A stretch of DNA of 64,000 nt from Astropecten irregularis (Eukaryota > Echinodermata > Asteroidea > Paxillosida > Astropectinidae). The position numbers were made by a program, and so were the translations under genes. The notes under the pieces are model-generated. The model worked only from the letters and a program-made list of their open reading frames with translations. It ran no database searches and was not told where the DNA came from. The number at the start of each line of letters is the position of its first letter. Position 1 is the first letter of the stretch. Where the stretch lies: positions 1,552,501 through 1,616,500 of the forward strand of contig OZ020256.1 of assembly GCA_963971285.1 (NCBI GenBank), read 5' to 3'. Positions 54,105-64,000 of the stretch are shown in pieces.

Positions 54105-56950
54105 ACACACAGGCTTCATACGTATATCATCAATCACAGACAAGCTTCATACGTATATCTACCATCAATCACAGACAAGCTTCATACGTCTATCTACCAT
54201 CAATCACAGCCGACAAGCTTCATACGTCTATCTATCATCAATCACAGACAAGCTTCATACATATATCTACCATCAATCACAGACAAGCTTCATACGTCTA
54301 TCTACCATCAATCACAGAAAAGGCTTCATACGTCTATCTACCATCAATCACAGACAAGCTTCATACGTCCATCTACCATCAATCACAGACAAGCTTCATA
54401 CGTATATCTACCATCTGGCATCAATCACAGACAAGCTTCATACGTCTATCTACCATCAATCACAGACAAGCTTCATACGTCTATCTACCATCAATCACAG
54501 ACAAGCTTCATACGTATATCTATCATCAATCACAGACAAGCTTCATACGTCTATCTACCATCAATCACAGACAAGCTTCATACGTATATCTACCATCAAT
54601 CACAGACAAGCTTCATACGTCTATCTACCATCAATCACAGACAAGCTTCATACGTGTATCTACCATCAATCACAGACAAGCTTCATACGTCTATCTACCA
54701 TCAATCACAGACAAGCTATACGTCTATCTACCATCAATCACAGACATATCTATCATCAATCACAGACAAGCTTCATACGTATATCTACCATCAATCACAG
54801 ACAAGCCTCATACGTCTATTCTACCATCAATCACAGACAAGCTTCATACGTCTATCTACCATCAATCACAGACAAGCTTCATACGTCTATCTACCATCAA
54901 TCACAGACAAGCTTCATCCGTCTATCTACCATTAATCACAGACAAGCTTCATACGTATATCTACCATCAATCACAGACAAGCTTCATATGTCTATCTACC
55001 ATCAATCACAGACAAGCTTCATACGTATATCTATCATCAATCACAGACAAGCTTCATACGTATATCTACCATCAATCACAGACAAGCCTCATACGTCTAT
55101 TCTACCATCAATCACATACAAGCTTCATACGTCTATCTACCATCAATCACAGACAAGCTTCATACGTCTATCTACCATCAATCACAGACAAGCTTCATCC
55201 GTCTATCTACCATCAATCACAGACAAGCTTCATACGTATATCTACCATCAATCACAGACAAGCTTCATACGTCTATCTACCATCAATCACAGACAAGCTT
55301 CATACGTCTATCTACCATCAATCACAGACAAGCTTCATACGTCTATCTACCATCAATCACAGACAAGCTTCATACGTATATCTACCATCAATCACAGACA
55401 AGCTTCATACGTATATCTACCATCAATCACAGACAAGCTTCGTACGTCTATCTACCATCAATCAGAGACAAGCTTCATACGTATATCTATCATCAATCAC
55501 AGACAAGCTTCATACGTATATCTATCATCAATCACAGACAAGCTTCATACGTATATCTATCATCAATCACAGACAAGCTTCATACGTATATCTATCATCA
55601 ATCACAGACAAGCTTCATACGTCTATCTACCATCAATCACAGACAAGCTTCATACGTCTATCTACCATCAATCACAGACAAGCTTCGTACGTATATCTAT
55701 CATCAATCACAGACAAGCTTCATACGTCTATCTACCATCAATCACAGACAAGCTTCATACGTCTATCTACCATCAATCACAGACAAGCTTCATACGTATA
55801 TCTATCATCAATCACAGACAAGCTTCGTACGTATATCTACCATCAATCACAGACAAGCTTCATACGTCTATCTACCATCAATCACAGACAAGCTTCATAC
55901 GTCTATCTACCATCAATCACAGACAAGCTTCATACGTCTATTCTATCATCAATCACAGACAAGCTTCATCCGTCTATCTACCATCAATCACAGACAAGCT
56001 TCATACGTCTATCTACCATCAATCAGAGACAAGCTTCATACGTATATCTATCATCAATCACAGACAAGCTTCATACGTATATCTATCATCAATCACAGAC
56101 AAGCTTCATACGTATATCTATCATCAATCACAGACAAGCTTCATACGTATATCTATCATCAATCACAGACAAGCTTCATACGTATATCTATCATCAATCA
56201 CAGACAAGCTTCATACGTCTATCTACCATCAATCACAGACAAGCTTCATACGTCTATCTACCATCAATCACAGACAAGCTTCATACGTCTATTCTATCAT
56301 CAATCACAGACAAGCTTCATCCGTCTATCTACCATCAATCACAGACAAGCTTCATACGTCTATCTACCATCAATCAGAGACAAGCTTCATACGTATATCT
56401 ATCATCAATCACAGACAAGCTTCATACGTATATCTATCATCAATCACAGACAAGCTTCATACGTATATCTATCATCAATCACAGACAAGCTTCATACGTA
56501 TATCTATCATCAATCACAGACAAGCTTCATACGTCTATCTACCATCAATCACAGACAAGCTTCATACGTATATCTATCATCAATCACAGACAAGCTTCGT
56601 ACGTATATCTACCATCAATCACAGACAAGCTTCATACGTCTATCTACCATCAATCACAGACAAGCTTCGTACGTCTATCTACCATCAATCAGAGACAAGC
56701 TTCATACGTATATCTATCATCAATCACAGACAGGCTTCATACGTATATCTATCATCAATCACAGACAAGCTTCATACGTATATCTATCATCAATCACAGA
56801 CAAGCTTCATACGTATATCTATCATCAATCACAGACAAGCTTCATACGTATATCTATCATCAATCACACACAAGGTTCATATATACGTATATCTACCATC
56901 AATCACACACAGGCTTCATACGTATAGCTACCATCAATCACACACGCTTC
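54105..56950 (+). repeat. 35-bp minisatellite, about 81 copies
   Basis: The unit is ATCAATCACAGACAAGCTTC followed by ATACGT(A/C)TATCTA(C/T)C, 35 bp. Two main variants alternate (GTCTATCTACC and GTATATCTATC). Because 35 is not a multiple of three and the unit has no plus-strand stop in any frame, very long open frames result (for example 54988-56958). These are an artefact rather than genes. Rare variants (CAGAGACAAG at 55463, 56024, 56375, 56690; TATTCTATC at 55937 and 56288) show a higher-order period of 351 bp. Confidence 0.95.
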
Positions 56951-57350
56951 TTGACTGATATATTGTACAATAATTTGTCGTTTCTGATGTGTTTGTAGCT
57001 GTACCAATGAAATCTTCTGTATTTTGGTATAAATAAGCTTTGAATGGCTATTATTGTATAAAAACCTTTGCTTAAACATGTAAATCTTTGAAAGCCGATA
57101 ATATTTTGAATATGCTGTTTTAGAAAACTGAAATATCAGTTTAATGACCTTTTTCTTGACCATTGACAATAATAAAGCAGCCCGATTTTGGGCAATATAG
57201 AAAAATGACCTTCTGTAGTCTTTCCCTGGCTACGTCAGCCATGATCTGCCTCATGTCCGGATGCTCTATCTGCCAATACTAGGGCACAGAAAACACGAGA
57301 ACAGCCGATCAGAATTAGGCCTACCATATTACAATGACAAACATACTGGC
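56951..57350. other. Unique spacer between the two minisatellites
   Basis: About 400 bp of non-repetitive, AT-rich sequence. No gene is seen. Confidence 0.5.
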
Positions 57351-57354
57351 CATG

Positions 57355-58205
57355 GGGGTACTACTCCATAGTGGGGGAACTACCACACTGGGGGAACTAC
57401 TCCATACTGGGGGAAATACTCCCACAACTACTGGGGGAACTACCGGGGGCACTACTCCATACTTGGGAACTACTGGGGGAACTACCCGGGGGCACTACTC
57501 CATACTGGGGGAACTACTGGGGGAACTACCGGGGCACTACTTCGTACTGGGGGAACTACTATGGGAACTACCGGGGGGCACTACTTCAAACTGGGGGAAC
57601 TACTAGGGGAACTACCGGGGGCACTACTGCATACTGGGGGAACTACTGGGGGAACTACCGGGGGGCACTACTTCATACTGGGGGAAACTACCGGGGGCAC
57701 TACTTCATACTGGGGGAACTACTGGGGACACTACCGGGGGGCACGTACTTCATACTGGGGGAACTACTAGGGGAACTACCGGGGGGCACTACTTCATACT
57801 GGGGAAACTACCGGGGGGGCACTACTTCATACTGGGGGAACTACTGGGGGAACTACGGGGGACACTACCGGGGGGCACTACTTCATACTGGGGGAACTAC
57901 TAGGGGAACTACTGGGAGGCACTTCTTCATACTGGGGGAACTACTAGGGAAACTACCTGGGGGCACTACTTCATACTGGGGGGGAACTACTGGGGGAACT
58001 ACCGGGGGCACTACTTCATACTGGGGGAACTACCGGGGGGCACTACTTCATACTGAGGGAACTACTGGGGGAACTACTGGGGGAACTACTGGGGGAACTA
58101 CCGGGGGGCACTACTTCATGCTTGGGGAACTACTAGGGGAACTACCGGGGGGCACTACTTCATACTGGGGGAACTACTAGGGGCACTACCATACTGGGGG
58201 AACAG
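57355..58205 (+). repeat. 44-bp G-rich minisatellite, about 19 copies
   Basis: The unit is approximately CATACTGGGGGAACTACTGG followed by GGGAACTACCGGGGGGCACTACTT, 44 bp, with sub-units of 12 bp (GGGGGAACTACT). Runs of four to seven G occur every 7-15 bases on the plus strand, so G-quadruplex formation is plausible. Open frames rich in GELLGELPGGTTSYWGNY derive from the repeat and are not gene evidence. Confidence 0.95.
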
Positions 58206-58620
58206 ATGAGTCCGAACAGTTAGGGCAGATTTAGCCTTCAGAAAACAGGGGGGTTGGAATGCATAAAATGTAATTTCGATGAAATCAAGTCCTAAACTGA
58301 GTCGCAAACTTAACGAGGGACGTGTCATGCATGGCTAGAGCACATCAAATTCTTCGTTTTCAAGTCTGTTTTTCTTGTGGTTATTTGATGTTTATATTTC
58401 TTAATAAAATTACGACTGTTTAAAAGAAATACTCACAGAGACTTGTTTTATTCTTTCTGAAACCGTCTTTATTAAAAATCACCATCTTTATTGACAATAA
58501 CAATATACAAAATAAGGTAAGCATATAATTCAAGTTGTTCTGACTGAAAATATTCTTTATGAAACCATCGTTATTGATAATATAATAATAACCACACAAT
58601 GTGTGGTATTTTCTAAGTAT
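58206..58620. other. Unique spacer after the G-rich minisatellite
   Basis: AT-rich, non-repetitive, no gene seen. The satellite text resumes at about 58620. Confidence 0.45.
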
Positions 58621-59400
58621 ATCACAAAAAACCCACTTCTAGTACGAAAACAGGTGTATTTTACATCTGTGAGGAGAATTGAATCAATTTCAAGACGTTT
58701 GATTTTTCATCAAAAATTGAAAAAACGACCCCTTGTCGTTCTTATCAATTTTGGCCTAAAATTGACTTTTTCCCGAAGTGTTCCAAATCATCCTAATAGG
58801 TGTCTCAGATCACAAGGATCCCATTTCTAGTACGAAAACTGGTCTATTTCTCATCTGCGAGGAGAATTGAATCCATTTCAGAATGTTTGAATTTTCATCC
58901 AAAATTGAAAAAACGTTTTTATCAATTTTGGTCTAAAATTTACTTTTTCTCTAATTGATCCAGAATACCCTAACAGATGTATACAGGTGAAAGAAACAAC
59001 TTCCAAGTACAAAACAAGCACTATTGGTGTCTTAGAAGGCATTAGAATTCATTTTTATGACATGTAAAAAATGGGTGAAAATTGACAAAAATTGCAAGGG
59101 GTACCCCTTGTCGGTTTTTTAATTTTGGCCTAAAATTGACTTTTTCTCTAATTGATCCTGAATACCCTAACGGATGTATACAAGTGAAAGGAACACCTTC
59201 CCAAGTACAAAACAAGCACTATTGGTGTCTTAGATGGCATTAGAGAATTCATGTTTATGATACGTTTAAAATGGGCATAAAATTGACAAAAATTGCAAGG
59301 GGTACCCCTTGTTGTTTTTATCAATAGATTTTGGCCAAAAATTGACTTTTTCTCTAATTGGTCCAGAATGCCCTAATGGATGAAAGAAACAACTTTCAAG
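58620..59400 (+). repeat. GGTACC-core tandem satellite, block 2
   Basis: About four monomers related to block 1. ACTGGTCTATTTCTCATCTG with GAATTGAATCCATTTCAGAA (58839-58882) matches 53804-53852, and GATGTATACA(A/G)GTGAAAG recurs at 58975 and 59173. The matching blocks lie either side of both minisatellites. Confidence 0.8.
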
Positions 59401-60470
59401 CATAAAAACAGAAATATTCTCAGACTAGTCAGATTGAAAACACACGAACAATGCCACAGCTTGTATTTTTATTTCAAGTAACACATTGCCAGATACCGGA
59501 AGTTATGGGCAAGCTGGCCAGATAACATTAACAAGATATTAAAATATAACAAAATATTAGGGCACACAGTTATGCCCCCCCCCCCCGCCTCTGGGTTACA
59601 GGACCCTGCCAAATCGGGGCACATTACCCCCACTCTGGGTTACAGGACCCAGCCAAATAGGGCACAATAGCCCCCACTTTGGGTAATAGCCCCATGGTAG
59701 AACATTAATGCAACACCTATGTACTACATTTGAAATGGAACACCATTACGTCACGAACAGTTAAACCAGACCGGCACAGGATGTTCCCCCCCTTGAACAT
59801 ACGGGAGGAATGGCCCCTGGTGAACCTCCAGGGAGCTATTCCAGTGCCTGTCACAGCAAATATAATCACTTGTAATTATATTTATAAAATGCAATGGGAA
59901 CAATTACAGATGAAAGTTGAGCTTATTGGCTGATATTCTAGAAATTAACTAAATGGGCATAGCTAGCTACGTACAAGTAAAACACAGAAATAATTGAATG
60001 CATGAAGTAAGCCCAGGTTTCAAAGGTAAACACTAACAAATGTCTAACCAGGAAGTCAGGAACAAGTATTTTCCTTGATTTTGCTACCTGAATAACACTT
60101 CTTCTAAAATGAACTAACAACAGGGGCTTATTTTGTATCAATTTATTTGCATTTTCCTGTACACAAGTTGCACCCACACTTCCTGTTGCAAAGTAAACAA
60201 CAAACAATATCACACACCCCTGCAACCATTACTGCCTACAAGTAATGAATATGCATGAAGCAATAAGGCAATCCTGTAGCCTATTGGCTGACCTTGATCT
60301 TGCTGAGATACTTGCTTGCCATAGTATGTTTACACAGTAAATTACACAATGTGTGTGTATGTACAAAACAGTTAATTGAGCACATACACACACCCCTGCA
60401 CTGGCAGTTCAGAAACAGCCAATAAGGGGAAATTCAGCGAATTTATCAATTATTGATAAAATGACTTACC
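59401..60470. other. Spacer with a short C-rich tandem repeat
   Basis: A repeat of about 55 bp in 2-3 copies lies at 59573-59695 (CTGGGTTACAGGACCC twice, then CTTTGGGTAATAGCCCC). The remainder has only short frames without coding character. Confidence 0.5.
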
Positions 60471-60479
60471 GGTATTTTC

Positions 60480-61090
60480 TTTTATACCAAAAAACAGCAA
60501 AAATTGCAAAGGGTACCCCTTGCCGATTTTTATCAATTTTGACCTCAACATATGTTTTACAAATGTCTTAGAAATCACTTTTACAGGTCGCTAGAAGTCC
60601 AAAGAACACATTTCCAGCATCAAAAGATCATATTTTATCATTCTAATTTTTCACCAAAAACAGCAAAAATGGCATGGGGTTCCCCTTGCCGTTTTTATAA
60701 ATTTTGACCCAAAAATCATGTTTTACAAATGTCTTAGAAAGCACTTTTACAGGTCACTAGGAGTACAAAGAACACATTTCCAGCATAAAAAGTTCAGATT
60801 TTAACAGTTTACTTTTTCACCAAAAACAGCAAAAATTTCGTTTTAATCAATTTTGACCCAAAAATAATGTTTAACAAAAGTCTTAGAAAATCACTTTAAC
60901 AGGTCACTAGAAGTATAAAGAACACATTTCCAGCATCAAAAGATCATATTTGATCCTTCAAATTTTTCACCAAAAACAGCATAAACGGCAATGGGATCCC
61001 TTGCCGTTTTTCATAAATTTTGACCCAAAAATGACGTTTTACAAATGTCTTAAAAATCACTTTAACAGGTCGCTAGGAGTACAAAGAACA
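60480..61090 (+). repeat. GGTACC-related tandem satellite, block 3
   Basis: Four monomers of about 150-167 bp containing TTTTACAAATGTCTTAGAAA (60555, 60721 and diverged later), ACAGGTC(A/G)CTAG(A/G)AGT and AAAGAACACATTTCCAGCAT. The core reads GGGTACCCCTTGCCG in the first monomer and decays in later ones. The last monomer runs directly into candidate exon sequence at 61091. Confidence 0.8.
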
Positions 61091-61278
61091 CATTTCTGAA
61101 CCTAAAAGTAGGCTATTGCTTCCAAAACGATAGAAGGCAGCATTCAAGTTACTCCGATGAGCAAGGAACAGAAGACACACGTTACAGATGTTGATGTTTC
61201 TCCAAATGTCGTCTAAAGTCTTGATAAAGCTGATTGTGTCAGCCACTTGGCCCTTTTCTGCGGGAATCACAACCACAA
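61091..61278 (-). CDS. Unrecognised minus-strand gene, candidate exon 4
   Basis: After an acceptor-like CTGCATCCCAG the minus strand reads VVVIPAEKGQVADTISF and continues INICNVCLLFLAH, with a protein-like composition. The downstream limit is unclear: the frame runs straight into satellite DNA. Its phase (1) does not match the best donor of candidate exon 3, so an exon may be missing between them or the borders are wrong. Confidence 0.3.
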
Positions 61279-61742
61279 CTGGGATGCAGGAAAATATAGT
61301 AGGGTAAAGGAGGAGAGCGAAATGATGAAAAAGAATATATATTGTACTAAGGCTCGTGCCATTCCTTACAGCAATTCAAAATGTGGTGCTGGTCAAATTT
61401 GAGTTTCCGATGGAAATTTTTTTTCAAGTCAATTGAAGAGTGCGCATACAAAGATTGCATTCTAATTTGAAAAGTTGAGTAAATTTTCGAAGGTACGGTG
61501 CATTTCCATTAGTAAATAGCTGAAGGTCATCAGTCCTCTTTATTGTCTGGCCTTTGTATATATATTTTTTTTTTCCAAGAAGGGTCCGGAACAATTATAA
61601 TGAGATATCATCTAGGAATTTATTAATAATTCATGATACAATTTGACAAGTTAAGCTCAATTGATTGACAACTCAGCAAGTGAAGGTTGTTGAGTAACAA
61701 GGTTGCAAGAAGTGGAATAGTTTTGAAATAGACACTTGCAAC

Positions 61743-61998
61743 CTTTCTAGGAAAGTAAAAAGGAGGTATCCTGCTGGAGTTCCAACAAACATTGCAGTAG
61801 GCTTATCCTTCTTTGTGAAGATGCTCAAGCAATTCTCTAGGACTCTCGACTGCAACAACGACGGCATAGGGGATTCTGTTTGAGCCTCAGGCAGTGATCT
61901 AGTCCACGAGATTATCTTGGTAGTCCATCTTGAGCCGTGGTCGACGACTACGAGAAGACTGGGTGTGAGCTCTCCTCTGCCCCGTGGGTCTTTGATGT
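61743..61998 (-). CDS. Unrecognised minus-strand gene, candidate exon 3
   Basis: The acceptor CCCTCCGTTACAG is good and gives phase 1, matching candidate exon 2. It encodes DIKDPRGRGELTPSLLVVVD, later SIFTKKDKPTAMFVGTPAGY and LLFTFLER, with hydrophobic strand-like segments. The donor (AAAG|GTTGCA) is weak. I recognise no family. The phase agreement with two upstream exons is the main reason to believe it. Confidence 0.4.
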
Positions 61999-62487
61999 CT
62001 GTAACGGAGGGAGAGATCTTGCACAATTAGTTACATATTTACTAAGTTACTCTGAGCAGCTTTTGAGAAAGATCCTGCTAGGATCCAAACGTCAGGCTTT
62101 CCTGACTCCAAGCATTTTTAGTTCCTATCATCCTTAACCCATCACCGTTTCTAGAATTCAGATATCCGGGGGATATCCGAGTTTAATGGAAGGTACTTTC
62201 TGAGGACCGGATATCATACTACAAGCGAAATGTTTTGCCAAACAAAAGAAGAGTCTGGGACGAATTGGCAAGTAAGCAATTATCACAAGTTGACAAAGGT
62301 TGAACCAGTCAGTGAAATGTTTAGAAATTCTGGATTTATGTTGCTTGGCAGGCAGCAAGAAGACTGCATAATGATTCTAGGTGCGTTCATATCTTAGTGG
62401 GACTGAACCAAGGTGACAACGTTTTATAGCTGAAGGATATAGCTCAGAAGTTTAATAAAAAGAAGTCATCAGTCATGCAAAACTCAC

Positions 62488-62568
62488 CAATCAGTCTGTA
62501 TCCCAACATGATTGCAACCTTTATCGAGTTGTAAAACCGCCTGACATCAGGAAAGTTCATAGTTCCAC
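62488..62568 (-). CDS. Unrecognised minus-strand gene, candidate exon 2
   Basis: 81 bp between a good acceptor (TCTCATCTTCAG) and a good donor (ATTG|GTGAGT), phase 1 at both ends. It encodes GTMNFPDVRRFYNSIKVAIM and LGYRLI. It joins in frame to candidate exon 1 (AAAG|GTTAGT, phase 1) and candidate exon 3. No domain is recognised. Confidence 0.45.
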
Positions 62569-63368
62569 CTGAAGATGAGACATAAAGATCGACGAACATG
62601 AATTTAAGTACAAGGTTTGCAGTGGCAAACAACATTTTTGGTTTTGGGTTTTGTTTTATCAGTAGAATATTAGCAGGTCCACAACTCTAATTGCTGAATC
62701 TGTTGAGAGAAGGACATGTAAGTGAAGAAAGCATGTCTTACGTATTTCTGATGAGAAGTCATCAGCAATTTCAAGATCCTCAGCTCGCCAGCCACAGTGG
62801 AGACGCCATTAGTTGTCAACCTGTATCAAGACTTGAGTCATCGTCAAGATTTAAACTACCCATATCAGGCGAGGGTGGTCTGAGTTCCCCTGCAGATCGA
62901 GGACAGAGACAAAAGAAAGACAGGAAAAGACAAAATTGTGAGTCTGTGAAAAGATCGAAGACCAATAATTTCAAATTCAAACTGTTAAAATGTCTGGCTT
63001 TTCCAACGGATGCCGATATGTTGTCTTCAGAGAGAAAAGACTGACGAGTGGACATGACTTTGATGCTGTAATAAATACCAGAATTGTCATCACCAACAGC
63101 AAGATTTTTTGTTTTGGGGTTGGACGAGTGAAACATATTGGATGAGTCAGCAAATTTTAAAATTATTCTTAAATTGCGTTAAGATTTTGGAAGGAATGCA
63201 GTATATAACCTCCACTTATAAGTTCGGAAGATCGACAACATGGTTGCCGACATTATTCAGGACCCTACATATGTTTTAGTTTTCAAACTCTAAAATTAAT
63301 GAACATTTTGAAACGTGTCAATAAGTAAGTGGAGGTTATATACAACATTCTCTATGAAAATCACTAAC

Positions 63369-63585
63369 CTTTTATGGTACAGCTTGAAGTCGGTGTGATG
63401 CTGTCCAGTTCAGGAGGTGGACGGCATCCCAGTCGGAGGCTCAACCGCAAGGTCAAGACCTCCATCTTTTTCCTGGTAAGGTCAGTTAAAACAGGGCCAC
63501 CAACGAGAAGGTCCCAGGAAACCAGCCCCAACAAGCTATCCGGATTGTAGGGTCCATCGCTTGACGAGGTTACGCCCGAAGGCAT
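63369..63585 (-). CDS. Unrecognised minus-strand gene, candidate exon 1
   Basis: From the ATG at 63585 (MPSGVTSSSDGPYNPDSLLG, then LVSWDLLVGGPVL, later LSLRLGCRPPPELDSITPTS) to the donor AAAG|GTTAGT after 63369, phase 1. The region is much more GC-rich than its surroundings, as expected for an exon. The exon may begin further upstream, since the GC-rich stretch continues to about 63850 and contains other open frames. Family unknown. Confidence 0.4.
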
Positions 63586-64000
63586 AGAGCAACGCCGTTG
63601 TCCGGTCCGCCCCCTTTCGGGAGTACCCTACCATCTGTGCTTGCCGCCCTCCGGTGCCCGTTGGCCGGTAGAGGACGTACCAACGTTAGACCCGCTCGTG
63701 ATAACAAGACCACAGCCCTATCCCTGCCGAGGACCATGATTACTTGCATCTTTAAGACAAGTCACTGCCCTGTTGAAACAGCCGCTGGTAAGGCCCACAC
63801 CCCTTGGCGGTGTGTCCAGCCCCTTGACAACAAAGATCGCATCAATGCCAAGGTGTGATGTGATCTGCGCACCACCACTAGCCTACTCCTAAGCTAAGAT
63901 AAACATTTAGCCTATTCTACCGTAAAAAAATTATCTTCAAGTTCAATGCTGACTGTTTTCTCGTTGGGACAAAGTTTGATAGTTCTTTTGGAAAAAAATG
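63586..64000. other. GC-rich stretch at the window end, not assigned
   Basis: 63586-63850 is GC-rich and open in several frames on both strands. On the minus strand a 57-codon frame starting near 63746 overlaps the start of candidate exon 1 in another frame. It could be untranslated exon or promoter of the minus-strand gene. Beyond 63860 nothing is seen. Confidence 0.3.

Noticed and set aside
54105-56950. CRISPR-like regular repeat
   Set aside because: Units are head-to-tail with no spacers, and the genome is animal.
53895-56958. Very long open frames (346 and 656 codons) over the 35-bp array
   Set aside because: They follow directly from a 35-bp unit with no stops in any plus frame; the three frames read the same periodic text. 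No start context, exon borders or domain supports a gene.
57334-58180. Open frames rich in Gly, Glu, Leu and Thr over the G-rich repeat
   Set aside because: Translation of the 44-bp minisatellite; composition and period mirror the DNA repeat.
62691-63136. Overlapping frames on both strands between candidate exons 1 and 2 of the minus-strand gene
   Set aside because: A plus-strand Ser/Arg/Lys-rich frame and a minus-strand frame cover the same bases. Neither has convincing splice borders, and candidate exons 1 and 2 already join in phase without it.

Overview
The window looks like an animal nuclear genome. It is AT-rich, has spliced genes with GT-AG introns, and is full of short foldback transposons and satellites. 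The abundance of AGGCCTA-type words, a GRXCR1 orthologue and a tandem family of intronless sulfotransferase-like genes suggest a marine deuterostome invertebrate, most likely an echinoderm. The species cannot be fixed from sequence alone.

About 1-31 kb is a minus-strand tandem cluster of roughly 300-residue sulfotransferase-like P-loop genes. Five copies are intact (A 2545-3447, B 17923-18825, C 20595-21497, F 25685-26602, G 29922-30815). Copy E (22553-23466) has a one-base frameshift and copy D (22103-22439) is a truncated fragment. Copies A, B and C sit in tandem duplication units of about 2.7 kb. Because B and C keep the ancestral flank, they serve as empty sites for insertions found only in unit A.

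The most striking feature is one of those insertions, a complete two-gene DNA transposon of 12,170 bp (3510-15679). It has CACTGTAAAAC terminal inverted repeats, a TA target duplication and subterminal repeat arrays. Gene 1 encodes a zinc-finger transposase-like protein with CACTA/Mirage/Chapaev (CMC) signatures. Gene 2 (10201-13792, six exons) begins with a CIDE-N domain, otherwise known from the DFF/CAD apoptotic nuclease system. Gene 1 is itself split, inside its first zinc finger, by a nested 1.69 kb element (5168-6855) whose removal restores the frame. A 451 bp foldback element (15908-16358) also lies in unit A and also has an empty-site paralogue.

About 34.4-47.0 kb holds a four-exon plus-strand GRXCR1-like gene (375 residues: extended N-terminus, degenerate glutaredoxin domain, four-CxxC tail). 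Its introns are rich in MITEs and small tandem duplications. 47-52 kb is gene-poor with several foldback elements. 52.3-61.1 kb is a satellite hub in which dispersed tandem repeats with a GGTACC core surround a 35-bp minisatellite (about 81 copies) and a 44-bp G-rich minisatellite. 61.2-63.6 kb holds candidate exons of an unrecognised minus-strand gene, three of which join in matching splice phase.
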